Assembly (NCBI GenBank): GCA_050298535.1 | Contig: JBNKUI010000041.1 | Coordinates: 49,839 to 113,838 of the forward strand | DNA: 64,000 bases | Reading direction: 5' to 3' | From: JABDMH01 sp050298535 | GTDB taxonomy: Bacteria > Bacteroidota > Bacteroidia > Chitinophagales > Saprospiraceae | In this document: positions 47,101-55,500 of the stretch, one piece after another | Layout: each line of letters opens with the position of its first letter | How positions within the stretch are numbered: position 1 is the first letter of the stretch | Notes under the pieces: generated by a model | Seen by the model: only the letters and a program-made list of their open reading frames with translations | The model's database searches: none | Told to the model about the DNA's origin: nothing | Made by a program: the position numbers and the translations under genes

Positions 47101-48841
47101 GGGGGCAAAGGAAGGCACGATTGAACTTGGATCGGTAGAATTCAGCAAGACCGACACCCATTATGCACGGGAGTTCATACGGTTGTACAAGTCTGATCCA
47201 TCCGATTACCTGATTGATGCGCAGGGAGAACATCTGAAGGAATGGCAAGTAATGCTCCTGGAGTATGTTCCTGCATTCAAAAAATTATGGGCCAATCATT
47301 CCATACCGGATCATCAATATTGGTATTTCTCTGATTTCTCCGGAGGAAATTTGATGTTGATCACCCTGGAAGAAGCTTCTCATGAAGCGCTTGAATTGTT
47401 GAGAAGATCTGCTACAGTATTTGATCTTGCCTATCGCAGGTACCTTGATTTAAAAAAATCAGAAGAACTTGCCAAGGAAACCATCAAGCAGGCTTCGCTT
47501 GATCGCCTCCGTGCCGAAATCGCATCTATGAGGAGCACACAGGACCTAATGCAAATTACCCCCCTGATCTGGGATGAGCTCCAAAAGCTGGAAATCCCCT
47601 TTATTCGTTGCGGGGTGTTTATCATCGACGAGGAGAAAGGCATAAGTCACACTTACCTAAGTACGCCAAAAGGAGAATCAATTGCAGTCCTACACTTGCC
47701 CTTGAAAGGCATTTCCCTTACTGAAAAAGCCCTGATTGCATGGAAAGCAAAAAATCTTTATACAGAGGTCTGGGACAAAGATTACTTCCGGGCCTGGTCG
47801 CTAGAACTGATTGAGAAAGGGTACATACATTCAAGGGAAGATTACGAAGCTGGATCAGCCCCTGAATTCCTCCACCTACATTTTCTTCCGTTCAAACAGG
47901 GAATGTTGTATATCGGGAATACCGAATCACTTTCCCAGGAGCATCTGGACCTCGGGCAATCCATGGCCAATTCCTTTTCGATAGCCTATGACCGTTATGA
48001 AGATTTTAGAAAGCTGGAAGAAGCCAAGCAGAAGATAGAACAAGCTTTTACTAAACTGGAGTCAGCCCAATCTCAACTTATCCATGCCGAAAAAATGGCA
48101 TCCCTCGGGGAACTCACAGCTGGCATTGCCCATGAGATACAGAACCCGCTTAATTTTGTCAATAATTTTTCTGAAATCGGTGTCGAACTGGTAGAAGAAA
48201 TTAAAGCGGAGCTAAAGGGAAATGATTTGCTGGCTGTAGAAGAAATCATCCCGGAGCTCACTCAAAATTTAGAAAAAATCCATCATCATGGCGAAAGAGC
48301 CAGCGCGATTGTGAAGGGGATGCTAGACCACTCAAGAGCTAATTCCAATGAAAAATCACTCACAGACATTAATCAATTGTGTGACGAGTATTTGCGCCTG
48401 TCCTATCATGGATTACGTGCAAAGAATAAGTTATTTCAAGCGAATTTTCGCCTGGATGCAGATCCCAACCTTCCAAAAATTCACGTGGTGTCGCAGGACA
48501 TTGGTCGTGTACTACTAAACCTCATCAACAATGGATTTCAGGCCACGTTAGAAAAATCAAATAAAGAAAATAAGGACTACAAACCCCTACTGAAAATTAC
48601 TACAAAAAAGCATCTGAATAATATTGTTATTCACGTACTGGACAACGGTCCTGGAATTCCTGCGGAGATCCAGGAAAAAATATTTCAACCTTTTTTTACC
48701 ACCAAACCCACGGGGCAAGGTACAGGGTTGGGATTAAGCCTGGCATACGATATCATGAAAGCCCATGGAGGAGAAATTCGGGTCAACTCTGAGTCTGGTC
48801 AGGGTACTGAATTCACACTTCTTTTGCCTCTACATAAATAA
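41150..48841 (+). CDS. Giant soluble histidine kinase with 12 tandem sensory modules
   Basis: 2563 aa, no signal peptide or membrane segment. After a short start it has 12 modules of 185-192 aa. Each begins with a helical linker of the type KAEAQAREAQIEAALERVR followed by a Met-rich AMH or AMR turn, and ends with RFAKVFEQTYTRFLDL. The Met-rich turns lie near nt 41277, 41850, 42420, 42974, 43545, 44117, 44684, 45239, 45811, 46377, 46948 and 47524. The modules look GAF-like, with linkers like signalling helices; this is inference. The kinase follows: His2328 in GIAHEIQNPLNF, N-box LLNLINNGFQA, and G-boxes DNGPGIP and GTGLGLSLAYD. No receiver is present. It is the first of three such genes; the next starts 22 bp downstream. 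Confidence 0.85.
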   Translation: MDEQTDINTLKRELEIARSQIEQYARAAKIEAALEEVRASSLAMRHTSELQEVINTVGRQFRSLEINNTGGVFVIINEELDHDLHVWGFGDTATYSRKVHIRAIDRPIHTHLLNAIKNSRGFLAEAYSKEEKVEYFKHLFKHPPYNETSREHQNQWLNRSGGYTRSGFISDHTTLFMINHHGVPFSEEENQILIRFAHVFEQSYIRFLDLKKAEDQTREAQTEAALERVRTKALGMHQSEELVNVIWIIFKELVSLGMELDGCFIQIDQENSKAFNVWLATPDRMFEEAIEVRFIENPIFTNYWLARSTKQDVIVDSFPKKTKDEFYEHVFTNTISTITSAERKLKIFRSPGLNRVFAITNHGGLMTFNFGAGSFSDYQSRLVVRFATVFEQAYTRFLDLKKAEAQAREAQLEAALERIRSRSLAMHKSTELTEVSTLLFKELLSFCNDIQSSGIVLCDREQPEQWMCSYDLKMLPPIHIPKDLDPPIQNLYKAWEAQQEFFVESLNKEEAQKHSEKMMDLPEIKAIFKNVPPYEIKKTNAQTNYAATFKQGYLLVITDFPVDSLTILPRFAKVFEQTYTRFLDLKKAEAQTRESEIQLALERVRARTMAMHQSEELNEVVGVLYEQIGSLHLADVGCNINIFKEELHAIESWMAAFDGISFPDCYYIEGTGHPFLTRQWDQWRKQAAPFHISSAGEELKRYGKYIIEETDLKRIPDEIKEMMLSVPEAHFTFINFKYGQLEIVNSVKAPSQESIQILTRFIKVFEQAYTRFLDLKKAEAQAREAQIEAALERIRARTMAMHSSDEFRETIGTLFDQLNLLGFDIQQCSLTIVDEEKEEVESWQSASVQSVLPMSFKVRFTQDPYFKDKLKASLIKKEGYSVIEFEGNEKKQFDKYLFENTPLKEAPSEVIDFMKSHHKIVLCRAFMRFGFIEVVSNTARLDLDKELILQRFSRVFEQTYRRFLDLQKAEEQAKEAQIEASLERVRSRALAMHSTSEISEVLGKIFVELTLLGMELNRAIIWLINEEDNSSQWISLNPELPGHARSYQMPYLDHRFYNAYVEAYKSREFKWEYHLYGEEKAGYDQLILSKTELSQLPENIKMGMRSNKDVHIAGAFNDYGGLITSSLTPPSDEQYRILLRFSKVFEQSYTRFLDLQKAEAQAREAQIEAALERVRAASMAMHQSEDLSKVALAFFKQIEELEIPINSAAINLINESKETYRLYFANRHEIGITSELAIKDLWFARESYRRLQEGEKEFTKTVEGDKLKVWIEFIKKEISVERGIQLEEMGLTKSHIHTIQFHELSNTIFSAISPLSDTTTKVLKRMTQAFGMSYVRFLDLQKAEERAREAQIEAALERVRTASMIMQHSDQLPDVAVCLLDQFEELAIPSMGVSITLINQEDWSFQSYFADNTLSGSRKLLTTPIMPHDTFWMSRESIQRYLQGEKELSYEAEGTRIEEWIAWVEKYLSKERAMRIRKLNLKKVYFHSVCYHDYNNLVFSSLQPMQPEFWSIVRRLAHTFGQSYRRFLDLQKAEAQAREAQIEAALERVRSKSLAMRKATDLTQVISTIYKELGNLQVELIRCLIFTTDLEKSIDKWWMANSEDRENPIELSIKHIDLPANNSVIEAWKLKKSRYVVILEGEEKKEWDRRMLTETELSTLPENVKEGMRSPSKTYVNISFNNYGGLSFVSIEPLPDQQFHIITRFAKVFNQAYARFLDLQKAEAQAREAQIEAALERVRARTMAMHESEELGEVVQKLFQQMHPFGLAQWGFAIRIALENGSGFSNWVYTPGQQMIKHNFIVPNTGHWVLERSWQIYKDQIEFESISVDGQDKEEMDATILIENNLDRIPRRIRNSITDFKFVRYSCSAMKYGLLVAIDIKEPSGDEDYSILNRFAKVFEQTYTRFLDLKKAEDQTRTAQIEAALERVRARALAMHSSDQLPEVSRVLREQMAAIGQQQLETIAIHFITDDSPKFTAWFAFHPPGAKEGTIELGSVEFSKTDTHYAREFIRLYKSDPSDYLIDAQGEHLKEWQVMLLEYVPAFKKLWANHSIPDHQYWYFSDFSGGNLMLITLEEASHEALELLRRSATVFDLAYRRYLDLKKSEELAKETIKQASLDRLRAEIASMRSTQDLMQITPLIWDELQKLEIPFIRCGVFIIDEEKGISHTYLSTPKGESIAVLHLPLKGISLTEKALIAWKAKNLYTEVWDKDYFRAWSLELIEKGYIHSREDYEAGSAPEFLHLHFLPFKQGMLYIGNTESLSQEHLDLGQSMANSFSIAYDRYEDFRKLEEAKQKIEQAFTKLESAQSQLIHAEKMASLGELTAGIAHEIQNPLNFVNNFSEIGVELVEEIKAELKGNDLLAVEEIIPELTQNLEKIHHHGERASAIVKGMLDHSRANSNEKSLTDINQLCDEYLRLSYHGLRAKNKLFQANFRLDADPNLPKIHVVSQDIGRVLLNLINNGFQATLEKSNKENKDYKPLLKITTKKHLNNIVIHVLDNGPGIPAEIQEKIFQPFFTTKPTGQGTGLGLSLAYDIMKAHGGEIRVNSESGQGTEFTLLLPLHK
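45731..45783 (+). repeat. 53-nt exact repeat, linker of module 9
   Basis: The linker DNA is identical over 53 nt to 46298-46350 (the linker of module 10), beginning CTTGACCTCCAAAAAGCCGA. The encoded domains that follow differ, so the identity is limited to the linker and suggests recent recombination or gene conversion. Confidence 0.9.
46298..46350 (+). repeat. 53-nt exact repeat, linker of module 10
   Basis: Second copy of the exact linker repeat that begins at 45731, 567 bp further on, which is one module length. Confidence 0.9.
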
Positions 48842-48862
48842 CCTAAACCCCATGGCTACGAC

Positions 48863-51800
48863 ATGAGAGATGAAAAACAATTAATCCACCAGCAAGAGAA
48901 AGAAATTCAGGAATTAAGGCAGAATCTAGAGATTGAAGCGGCTCTAGAAAGAGTTAGGAGCAAAGCAATGGCCATGCAAAATAGCTCCGATCTGCCCCAA
49001 GTAGCCCTGACATTGGTAAATGAACTCACCTCCCTGGGCATAAAACACCTGGGCATATCTATTATCATCGTCAAGGACAGGGTGAGCGTGAAATATGACC
49101 AGTTTTCTGCTCTAGAAAAATTGGACGGCAATGGGATGTATTTAAACCGGGTGGAAAACCTAGACGGTAATTCTCTGATTATTGGTAGAGAAATTTTTAG
49201 TCGAATCGAAAAACAGGAAACAGATTTTTCGATTCTCCTGCAAGGGAAGGCATTCACTGAATTCATGGTCCATACCCGTGATAACATTGATCAGGAAAGA
49301 GGAAGCGCCATGCTGAAGAGTGAAATAGATACGATGCACTTTCAAGTGGCTGTTTTCCATGACTATTCAAATATCATCATAAGCACTTTTGATCCGCTTC
49401 CGGAAAGTGATCGAGCCATACTACGACGTATGGCAAATACTTTTGGACAGTGTTACATGCGTTATTTAGACTTACAAAAAGCGGAAGCTCAAGCGCGGGA
49501 AGCTCAAATCGAGGCAGCCTTGGAAAGAGTGAGGGCGCGGACCATGGCCATGCATACTAGTGATCAATTATTAGATGCTTCGACCGTATTATTTCATCAA
49601 CTAAAGCAGTTGGGGATCACATTGCACATAAGTGGCTTTAGTATTATGGACGAAGACAAGCCGACGGGAAAACAATATTTTTCGATCGGTGGTGACATTT
49701 CGCCAGAACCACTTCCCATAATCTTTTACCAGGATAAACATCTTTTCAAGGCCTATAATGCATGGAAGAACGGGGAGTCCGAATTAATATTGGACCTACA
49801 GGGATCAGAATTAAAAGAACACCTTAAAAATAATTTAGAGCAATTTCAGAAACTGGCCAGCATCGACTTTCTGACCAAAGCAGCGAAGCGATATGAAGAA
49901 CCTAAAGGCCTCAATCATAACAGGATGATAGTGCATCATGCCTTTTTCAAGCATGGCTGTTTATTTATCACTAGCGATCAACCGATCAGAGAATTAGAAA
50001 TCTTAAAACGTTTTGCCAAAGTTTTTGAGCAAACCTACACCCGGTTTCTCGATTTAAGAAAAGTAGAAGAACAAGCCCGAGAAGCCCAGATAGAAGCAGC
50101 ATTGGAGAGAGTGAGAGCGGCTTCAATGGCTATGCATAATAGTGAAGAACTTAAGGATGTTGTCACAGTCACCCTGGAACAACTGCAAGGCTTAAACCTA
50201 CCTATTGATGGCTGTCAAATCATCATATTTTCTGACAGCTCAAAAGACTTACATTTTTGGTCTGCCACACCCGATATGATCTATCCAGTACAACTTGATA
50301 TTCCATATTTTAATAATCCAATTTTCACCAACTTTTGGACTGCAAAAGAAAATGGTGCATCCTTTACCTGTTTCGAAGTAAGTCTTGAAGACACCTTAAA
50401 ATTCTACGATCATGTTTACAAAAATACAGCACTGGGTGAAACCGTGACTACAGAACGCTGGAAAAAGATCCAATCAATAAGATATGGATTCAAAACTTGC
50501 TGGGGTATTGAAAAACATACTGGCCTTTTCATATTTAACTTTAGTAATCAAGAATTCACACCTGATGAGAATTCTGTAATTAAGCGATTTACCAGAGTAT
50601 TCGAACAATCCTATACTAGATTTCTAGACCTAAAAAAAGCAGAGGCCCAGACGCGGGAAGCACAGATCGAAGCTGCGCTGGAAAAAGTACGATCTACTGC
50701 TATGGCAATGCATTCCCCAGATGATCTTTTCGATGTAGTTTCCGAGCTCAGACAACAAATGCGCAATCTGGGCGAGAACAATCTGGAATCAAGCATTATC
50801 CATATCTATCATGACAACAAAGAATATTACGAAGCCTGGTGGTCATTCAGGCCTCCAGGAGGTACAGATAATGATATAATCACTGGAGAAGTGCAAATTC
50901 CATTTGATAATTTATGGTCACAAGCCGTCCTAAAGCACTACCATAGCGATCAGTCCTCCTATATGATTTTGTCAGAGGGAAAGATGCTTCATGAATGGTA
51001 TGGGGTACTGCAAGTGATTGCACCTGAAACACTTGACTATGATGATAATGGCGAAATCATGGTGCCGGATCGGCTCTATTATTATTTCTCAAAATTCCAA
51101 GGTGGAGCTTTGTTGATGATCACAGAAGACGAAGCTAAACTAGAAGCCATCGATCTTCTATACAGGGCGTCTAATGTCTTTGGACTGGCCTATCAGCGCT
51201 TCCGAGATCTAAAAAAAGCGGAGGCTCAGGCAATACTCAATAAAAAGGAAGCCTCTTTGGATCGAATCAGAGGTCAAATCGCCAGTATGAGATCGATTGA
51301 CGACTTACGTCACATCACTCCACTCATCTGGAATGAACTTACGCTCCTCGAAATTCCCTTTATCCGTTGTGGTATCTTCATTATGAATCAGGAAAGAGAA
51401 ATCATTCAAATGTATTTCTCAACACCCTCAGGGCAGTCACTTGATGTCATGGAAATTCCCTTCAATGCTACTGATCTTGTCATGCAAAGTGTAACTCACT
51501 GGCAAGACAAAAAGATATTTGTGCTCCAATGGTCAAGGGAACAATTTGTGGAGTGGACAAGGGACTTGATTGATCGAGGCCTGGTCAAAGATGAGCAAAG
51601 CTACTACAAAGACCAACCACCCCCGGATAATATGTATCTACATTTCATACCTTTTAAACAGGGAACGATTTATGTAGGATCACTAGATCAGCTTGATGAT
51701 CGCCAGACAGGTACCATCCAGTCCATTGCTGATACATTTTCAGTGGCTTACGCACGATACGAAGATTTCAAAATTCTCGAAAACACGCTCGAAGAATTAA

Positions 51801-52588
51801 GGACCACACAAACTCAACTTATTCATTCCGAAAAAATGGCATCCCTGGGAGAACTCACAGCAGGTATAGCCCACGAAATACAAAATCCATTAAATTTTGT
51901 CAATAACTTTTCGGAAGTCGGATCTGAGCTTATTGAGGAAATTGAAGAAGAGATAGAAAACAATGATCTTGAAACTGCCAAAGAACTACTAAATGAGTTA
52001 ATTGAAAATCTTAAAAAGATACATCACCATGGGGAACGAGCCAGTGGTATCGTACGAGGTATGCTCGATCATTCACGTACAAACTCGAATGAGAAAACGT
52101 TAAGCGATATTAATCAAATGTGTGATGAATATTTACGATTGGCCTATCATGGATTAAGAGCCAAAAATAAATCATTTCAGGCCGACTTCAAGTTAGAGGT
52201 CGATCCTGCACTACCTAAGGTATCCATTGCCTCGCAAGATATTGGTCGCGTATTATTAAATCTCATAAATAATGGTTTTCAGGCGATTTTGGAAAAATCC
52301 CTAAAAGAAGATGTGTCTTACAAACCCAAACTTGTAGTTAGCACAAAAAAAACTCAAGACTCGATCGAAATATCCATTACCGATAATGGTCCTGGAATTC
52401 CCGATGAAATTAAAGACAAAATATTTCAACCTTTTTTTACGACTAAGCCGACCGGAGAAGGTACTGGTCTGGGATTAAGTCTGGCATATGATATTATTAA
52501 GGCTCATGGAGGTGAAATCGTGGTTACCTCCAAATTAGGTGAGGGTACAAAATTTACTTTTGATTTGCCAGTAGTAGAGAAATCATAA
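48863..52588 (+). CDS. Soluble histidine kinase with 5 tandem sensory modules
   Basis: 1241 aa with no membrane segment. The N-terminal LIHQQEKEIQELRQNLEIE leads directly into module 1. The Met-rich linker turns are near nt 48968, 49540, 50127, 50700 and 51280, spaced 573-587 bp. The fifth module (ASLDRIRGQIASMRSIDDL) belongs to the same kinase-proximal type as the last modules of the neighbouring giant kinases. The kinase has His1004 in GIAHEIQNPLNF, LLNLINNGFQA and GEGTGLGLSLAYD. It starts 22 bp after the first kinase and ends 4 bp before the third, so the three are probably one transcript. The partner regulator is not encoded here. Confidence 0.85.
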   Translation: MRDEKQLIHQQEKEIQELRQNLEIEAALERVRSKAMAMQNSSDLPQVALTLVNELTSLGIKHLGISIIIVKDRVSVKYDQFSALEKLDGNGMYLNRVENLDGNSLIIGREIFSRIEKQETDFSILLQGKAFTEFMVHTRDNIDQERGSAMLKSEIDTMHFQVAVFHDYSNIIISTFDPLPESDRAILRRMANTFGQCYMRYLDLQKAEAQAREAQIEAALERVRARTMAMHTSDQLLDASTVLFHQLKQLGITLHISGFSIMDEDKPTGKQYFSIGGDISPEPLPIIFYQDKHLFKAYNAWKNGESELILDLQGSELKEHLKNNLEQFQKLASIDFLTKAAKRYEEPKGLNHNRMIVHHAFFKHGCLFITSDQPIRELEILKRFAKVFEQTYTRFLDLRKVEEQAREAQIEAALERVRAASMAMHNSEELKDVVTVTLEQLQGLNLPIDGCQIIIFSDSSKDLHFWSATPDMIYPVQLDIPYFNNPIFTNFWTAKENGASFTCFEVSLEDTLKFYDHVYKNTALGETVTTERWKKIQSIRYGFKTCWGIEKHTGLFIFNFSNQEFTPDENSVIKRFTRVFEQSYTRFLDLKKAEAQTREAQIEAALEKVRSTAMAMHSPDDLFDVVSELRQQMRNLGENNLESSIIHIYHDNKEYYEAWWSFRPPGGTDNDIITGEVQIPFDNLWSQAVLKHYHSDQSSYMILSEGKMLHEWYGVLQVIAPETLDYDDNGEIMVPDRLYYYFSKFQGGALLMITEDEAKLEAIDLLYRASNVFGLAYQRFRDLKKAEAQAILNKKEASLDRIRGQIASMRSIDDLRHITPLIWNELTLLEIPFIRCGIFIMNQEREIIQMYFSTPSGQSLDVMEIPFNATDLVMQSVTHWQDKKIFVLQWSREQFVEWTRDLIDRGLVKDEQSYYKDQPPPDNMYLHFIPFKQGTIYVGSLDQLDDRQTGTIQSIADTFSVAYARYEDFKILENTLEELRTTQTQLIHSEKMASLGELTAGIAHEIQNPLNFVNNFSEVGSELIEEIEEEIENNDLETAKELLNELIENLKKIHHHGERASGIVRGMLDHSRTNSNEKTLSDINQMCDEYLRLAYHGLRAKNKSFQADFKLEVDPALPKVSIASQDIGRVLLNLINNGFQAILEKSLKEDVSYKPKLVVSTKKTQDSIEISITDNGPGIPDEIKDKIFQPFFTTKPTGEGTGLGLSLAYDIIKAHGGEIVVTSKLGEGTKFTFDLPVVEKS
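48890..48937 (+). repeat. 48-nt exact repeat at the start of kinase 2
   Basis: This stretch is identical to 52632-52679, near the start of kinase 3, and encodes QQEKEIQELRQNLEIE. It marks a recent duplication of the gene start. Confidence 0.9.
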
Positions 52589-52592
52589 ACCC

Positions 52593-55500
52593 ATGGATAG
52601 CGAAGCGATAGATCATAAAAGCTTAATTCAACAGCAAGAGAAAGAAATTCAGGAATTAAGGCAGAATCTAGAGATTGAATTGATGCTTGATGAGATTCGG
52701 ACCGCATCCCTTTCTATGGAAAAAAGCAATGAATTTAATGATATCGCCCTGCAAATATTTAGTCAATTATCAAAGTTTGGTCTTAAGGTACTGGGAACAG
52801 GTTTTAATATTGTGCAGGAAGATGAGACCACGCATAAAAAGTACTTAGCATTTTCAGATCCTGTAACAGGCGCGTATAGCCTAAAGGAGAATTCTGATAT
52901 ATCATTAGATAGGACCCAAGTCTTAGTGGAAGCCATTAAAAAATTTAAGCAGGGAGAAAGCTTTCACACGAGCAAATTGGAGGGACCCCACCTCGAAGAA
53001 TGGATAGATCATGTAGAAGAAGATATTGATAAAGATCGCGCGAACACCTTGAAAAAGGCCGGCTACAAATGTATTTATGTAAATATGGCCGTGTTCAGTG
53101 GACTCTCAAATCTAACAGTCACCTCAACAGAGCCACTCACTGCAAAACAAGAATACCTCTTCGTCAAACTTGCCAAAGCCTTTGGTCTTCCGTATCGTCG
53201 CTTTCTAGATCTTCAAAAAGCAGAGAAACAGGCAAGAGAGGCTCAGATTGAAGCTGCATTGGAGAGGGTGCGAGCCCGCTCTATGGCTATGCATAAGAGT
53301 GAACAAGTTGGGGAGGTCGTCAGAGAACTCTTTACACAAATGCAGCCTTTTGGCCTGGCACAATGGGGGTTTGCGATCAGAATTGCCCTGGAAGATGGAA
53401 CTGGATTTAGTAACTGGGTGTACACTCCCGGACAACAAACGGTAAGACAGGATTTTATTATACCGAGTTCAGGTCACTGGGTTCTGGATCAAACCTGGCA
53501 AGTTTACAAAGATCAGATCCAGTTTGAGTCGATAACCGTTGAAGGAGACGAAAAAGCCAAAGTGGATGCTATTGTATTCGCCAAAAATGAGATCGAGAGG
53601 ATTCCACTACAGATTCAGAAGTCAGTCACCGATGCACGGTTTGTAAGATATTCGTGCTCGGCTATGAAGTATGGTATGTTGGTTGCCATTGATCATAGCA
53701 AGGGATCCGGGGATGAGGATTTTAGCATTTTATCTCGCTTTGCCAAGGTGTTTGAACAAACGTATACGCGATTTTTAGATTTGCAAAAAGCCGAAGCGCA
53801 GACTAAGGAGGCCCAAATTGAAGCTGCCTTGGAAAGGGTAAGGGCGAGTACCATGGCTATGCATCACAGCGAGGGGCTAGTAGATGTTGTCTCTGTCACC
53901 TATGAGCAATTAATTGGTCTCGGGTCTCCGATAGATATGTGTGTCATCATCTTGAAGAAACCCGAAACCGAAGATTTGTACATGTGGATTGCCTCTCCAG
54001 AGCAGACCTATAGGCAGGAGCTACATGTGCCGTATTTCGATCATCCGCTATTTGAACAACTTAGGGATGGCTTCTCAAGTGATGCAAAGTATTTTCCTGT
54101 AGACATTGATGCAACGGAATCAAGGTCATGGTACCAGCATGTGTTTCAACATACTATTGTTGGTGAAGTAGTAAATAACGAAAGAAGGAAGCGCCTGGTA
54201 TCGGTGCGGGGACAAACCGGATTCTGTACTAATCTTAAGCATCATGGATTGATGATTCTTAGTTTCGCAGGATATCACTACACGGAGGAAGAAATTGGCA
54301 CCGTTTTACGCGTATCGAACGTTTTCGAGCAGGCATACATTCGATTTCTCGATCTCCAAAAAGCAGAGAAACAGGCAAAGGAGGCTCAGATAGAAGCAGC
54401 TTTAGAGAGAGTGCGTTCAAGGACTATGGCCATGCACTCCAGTGTTGAATTGCGCGAAGTAGTTAACGAATTCTTTAATCAGATGGATCCTTTCAACCTT
54501 GCAGAATGGGGATTCCAAATAAGAATTGCGAAAGAAGATAAAACTGGATTTTATGCATGGCTTTCTACTCCCTCTCAGAGAATCTTACCCAAACAATATG
54601 ATATTCCTAACCTTAATCATTGGACACTAAAAAAATACTGGGATATTTTCGAAAAGCAAGTACCCTATGATTCCATTGAAGTTCAGGACGAGGATAAGCG
54701 CAGCATGGATCTTCTTCTATTCAAGGAGAGTGAACTCATTGACCTTCCCGATACGGTTAAGGAAAATATACTTACTGAACGATATGTACTTTTTTCAGTG
54801 GCTTCTATGAAATATGGATTGCTGGAAGCTATCGATACTAAGCCGAAAGGTGACGAGGAGATTGAAATCCTAAAAAGATTTGCCAAAGTCTTCGAACAAA
54901 CTTACACCCGATTTCTCGATCTCCAAAAAGCAGAGAAGCGAGTCAGAGAAGCTCAAGTCGAGGCAGCATTGGAGCGGGTACGTGCACATACCATGGCAAT
55001 GCAAACAAGCCATGATATAGGCATCAGTGTCACCTCACTCTTCGAGTCTTTGGTGGAGTTAGGTATCAGTGAGACTGTACGTTGTGGTATTGGTATCCTA
55101 AATCACAGTAATACCAATATGGATCTTTGGACCGCGTCATCAACTAAGGATTCGAAAGTAATTCTCAACACAGGTCAAATAGACATGTCAGAGCACCCCT
55201 TGCTTAGAGGTGTATATAACTGCTGGAAAGCACAGGATCCGCACTTCTCTTACCTGCTCTCAGAGGAAGACCTGGTACATTACCATCAAGTCATTAATAA
55301 TTCCGCGAATTATCCCACCAAAATTGATGTGAATAATCTTCCGAAAGAAATCAGTCACAACAGTTTTTTCTTTGAGCATGGGGCACTTTATGCCTTCTCT
55401 GACACCCCACTTCCCAACGATGTCATGCAAATACTGGAACGCCTCTCAATCGTTTTTGAGCATACTTATACACGTTTTCTCGACCTTCAAAATGCTGAAC

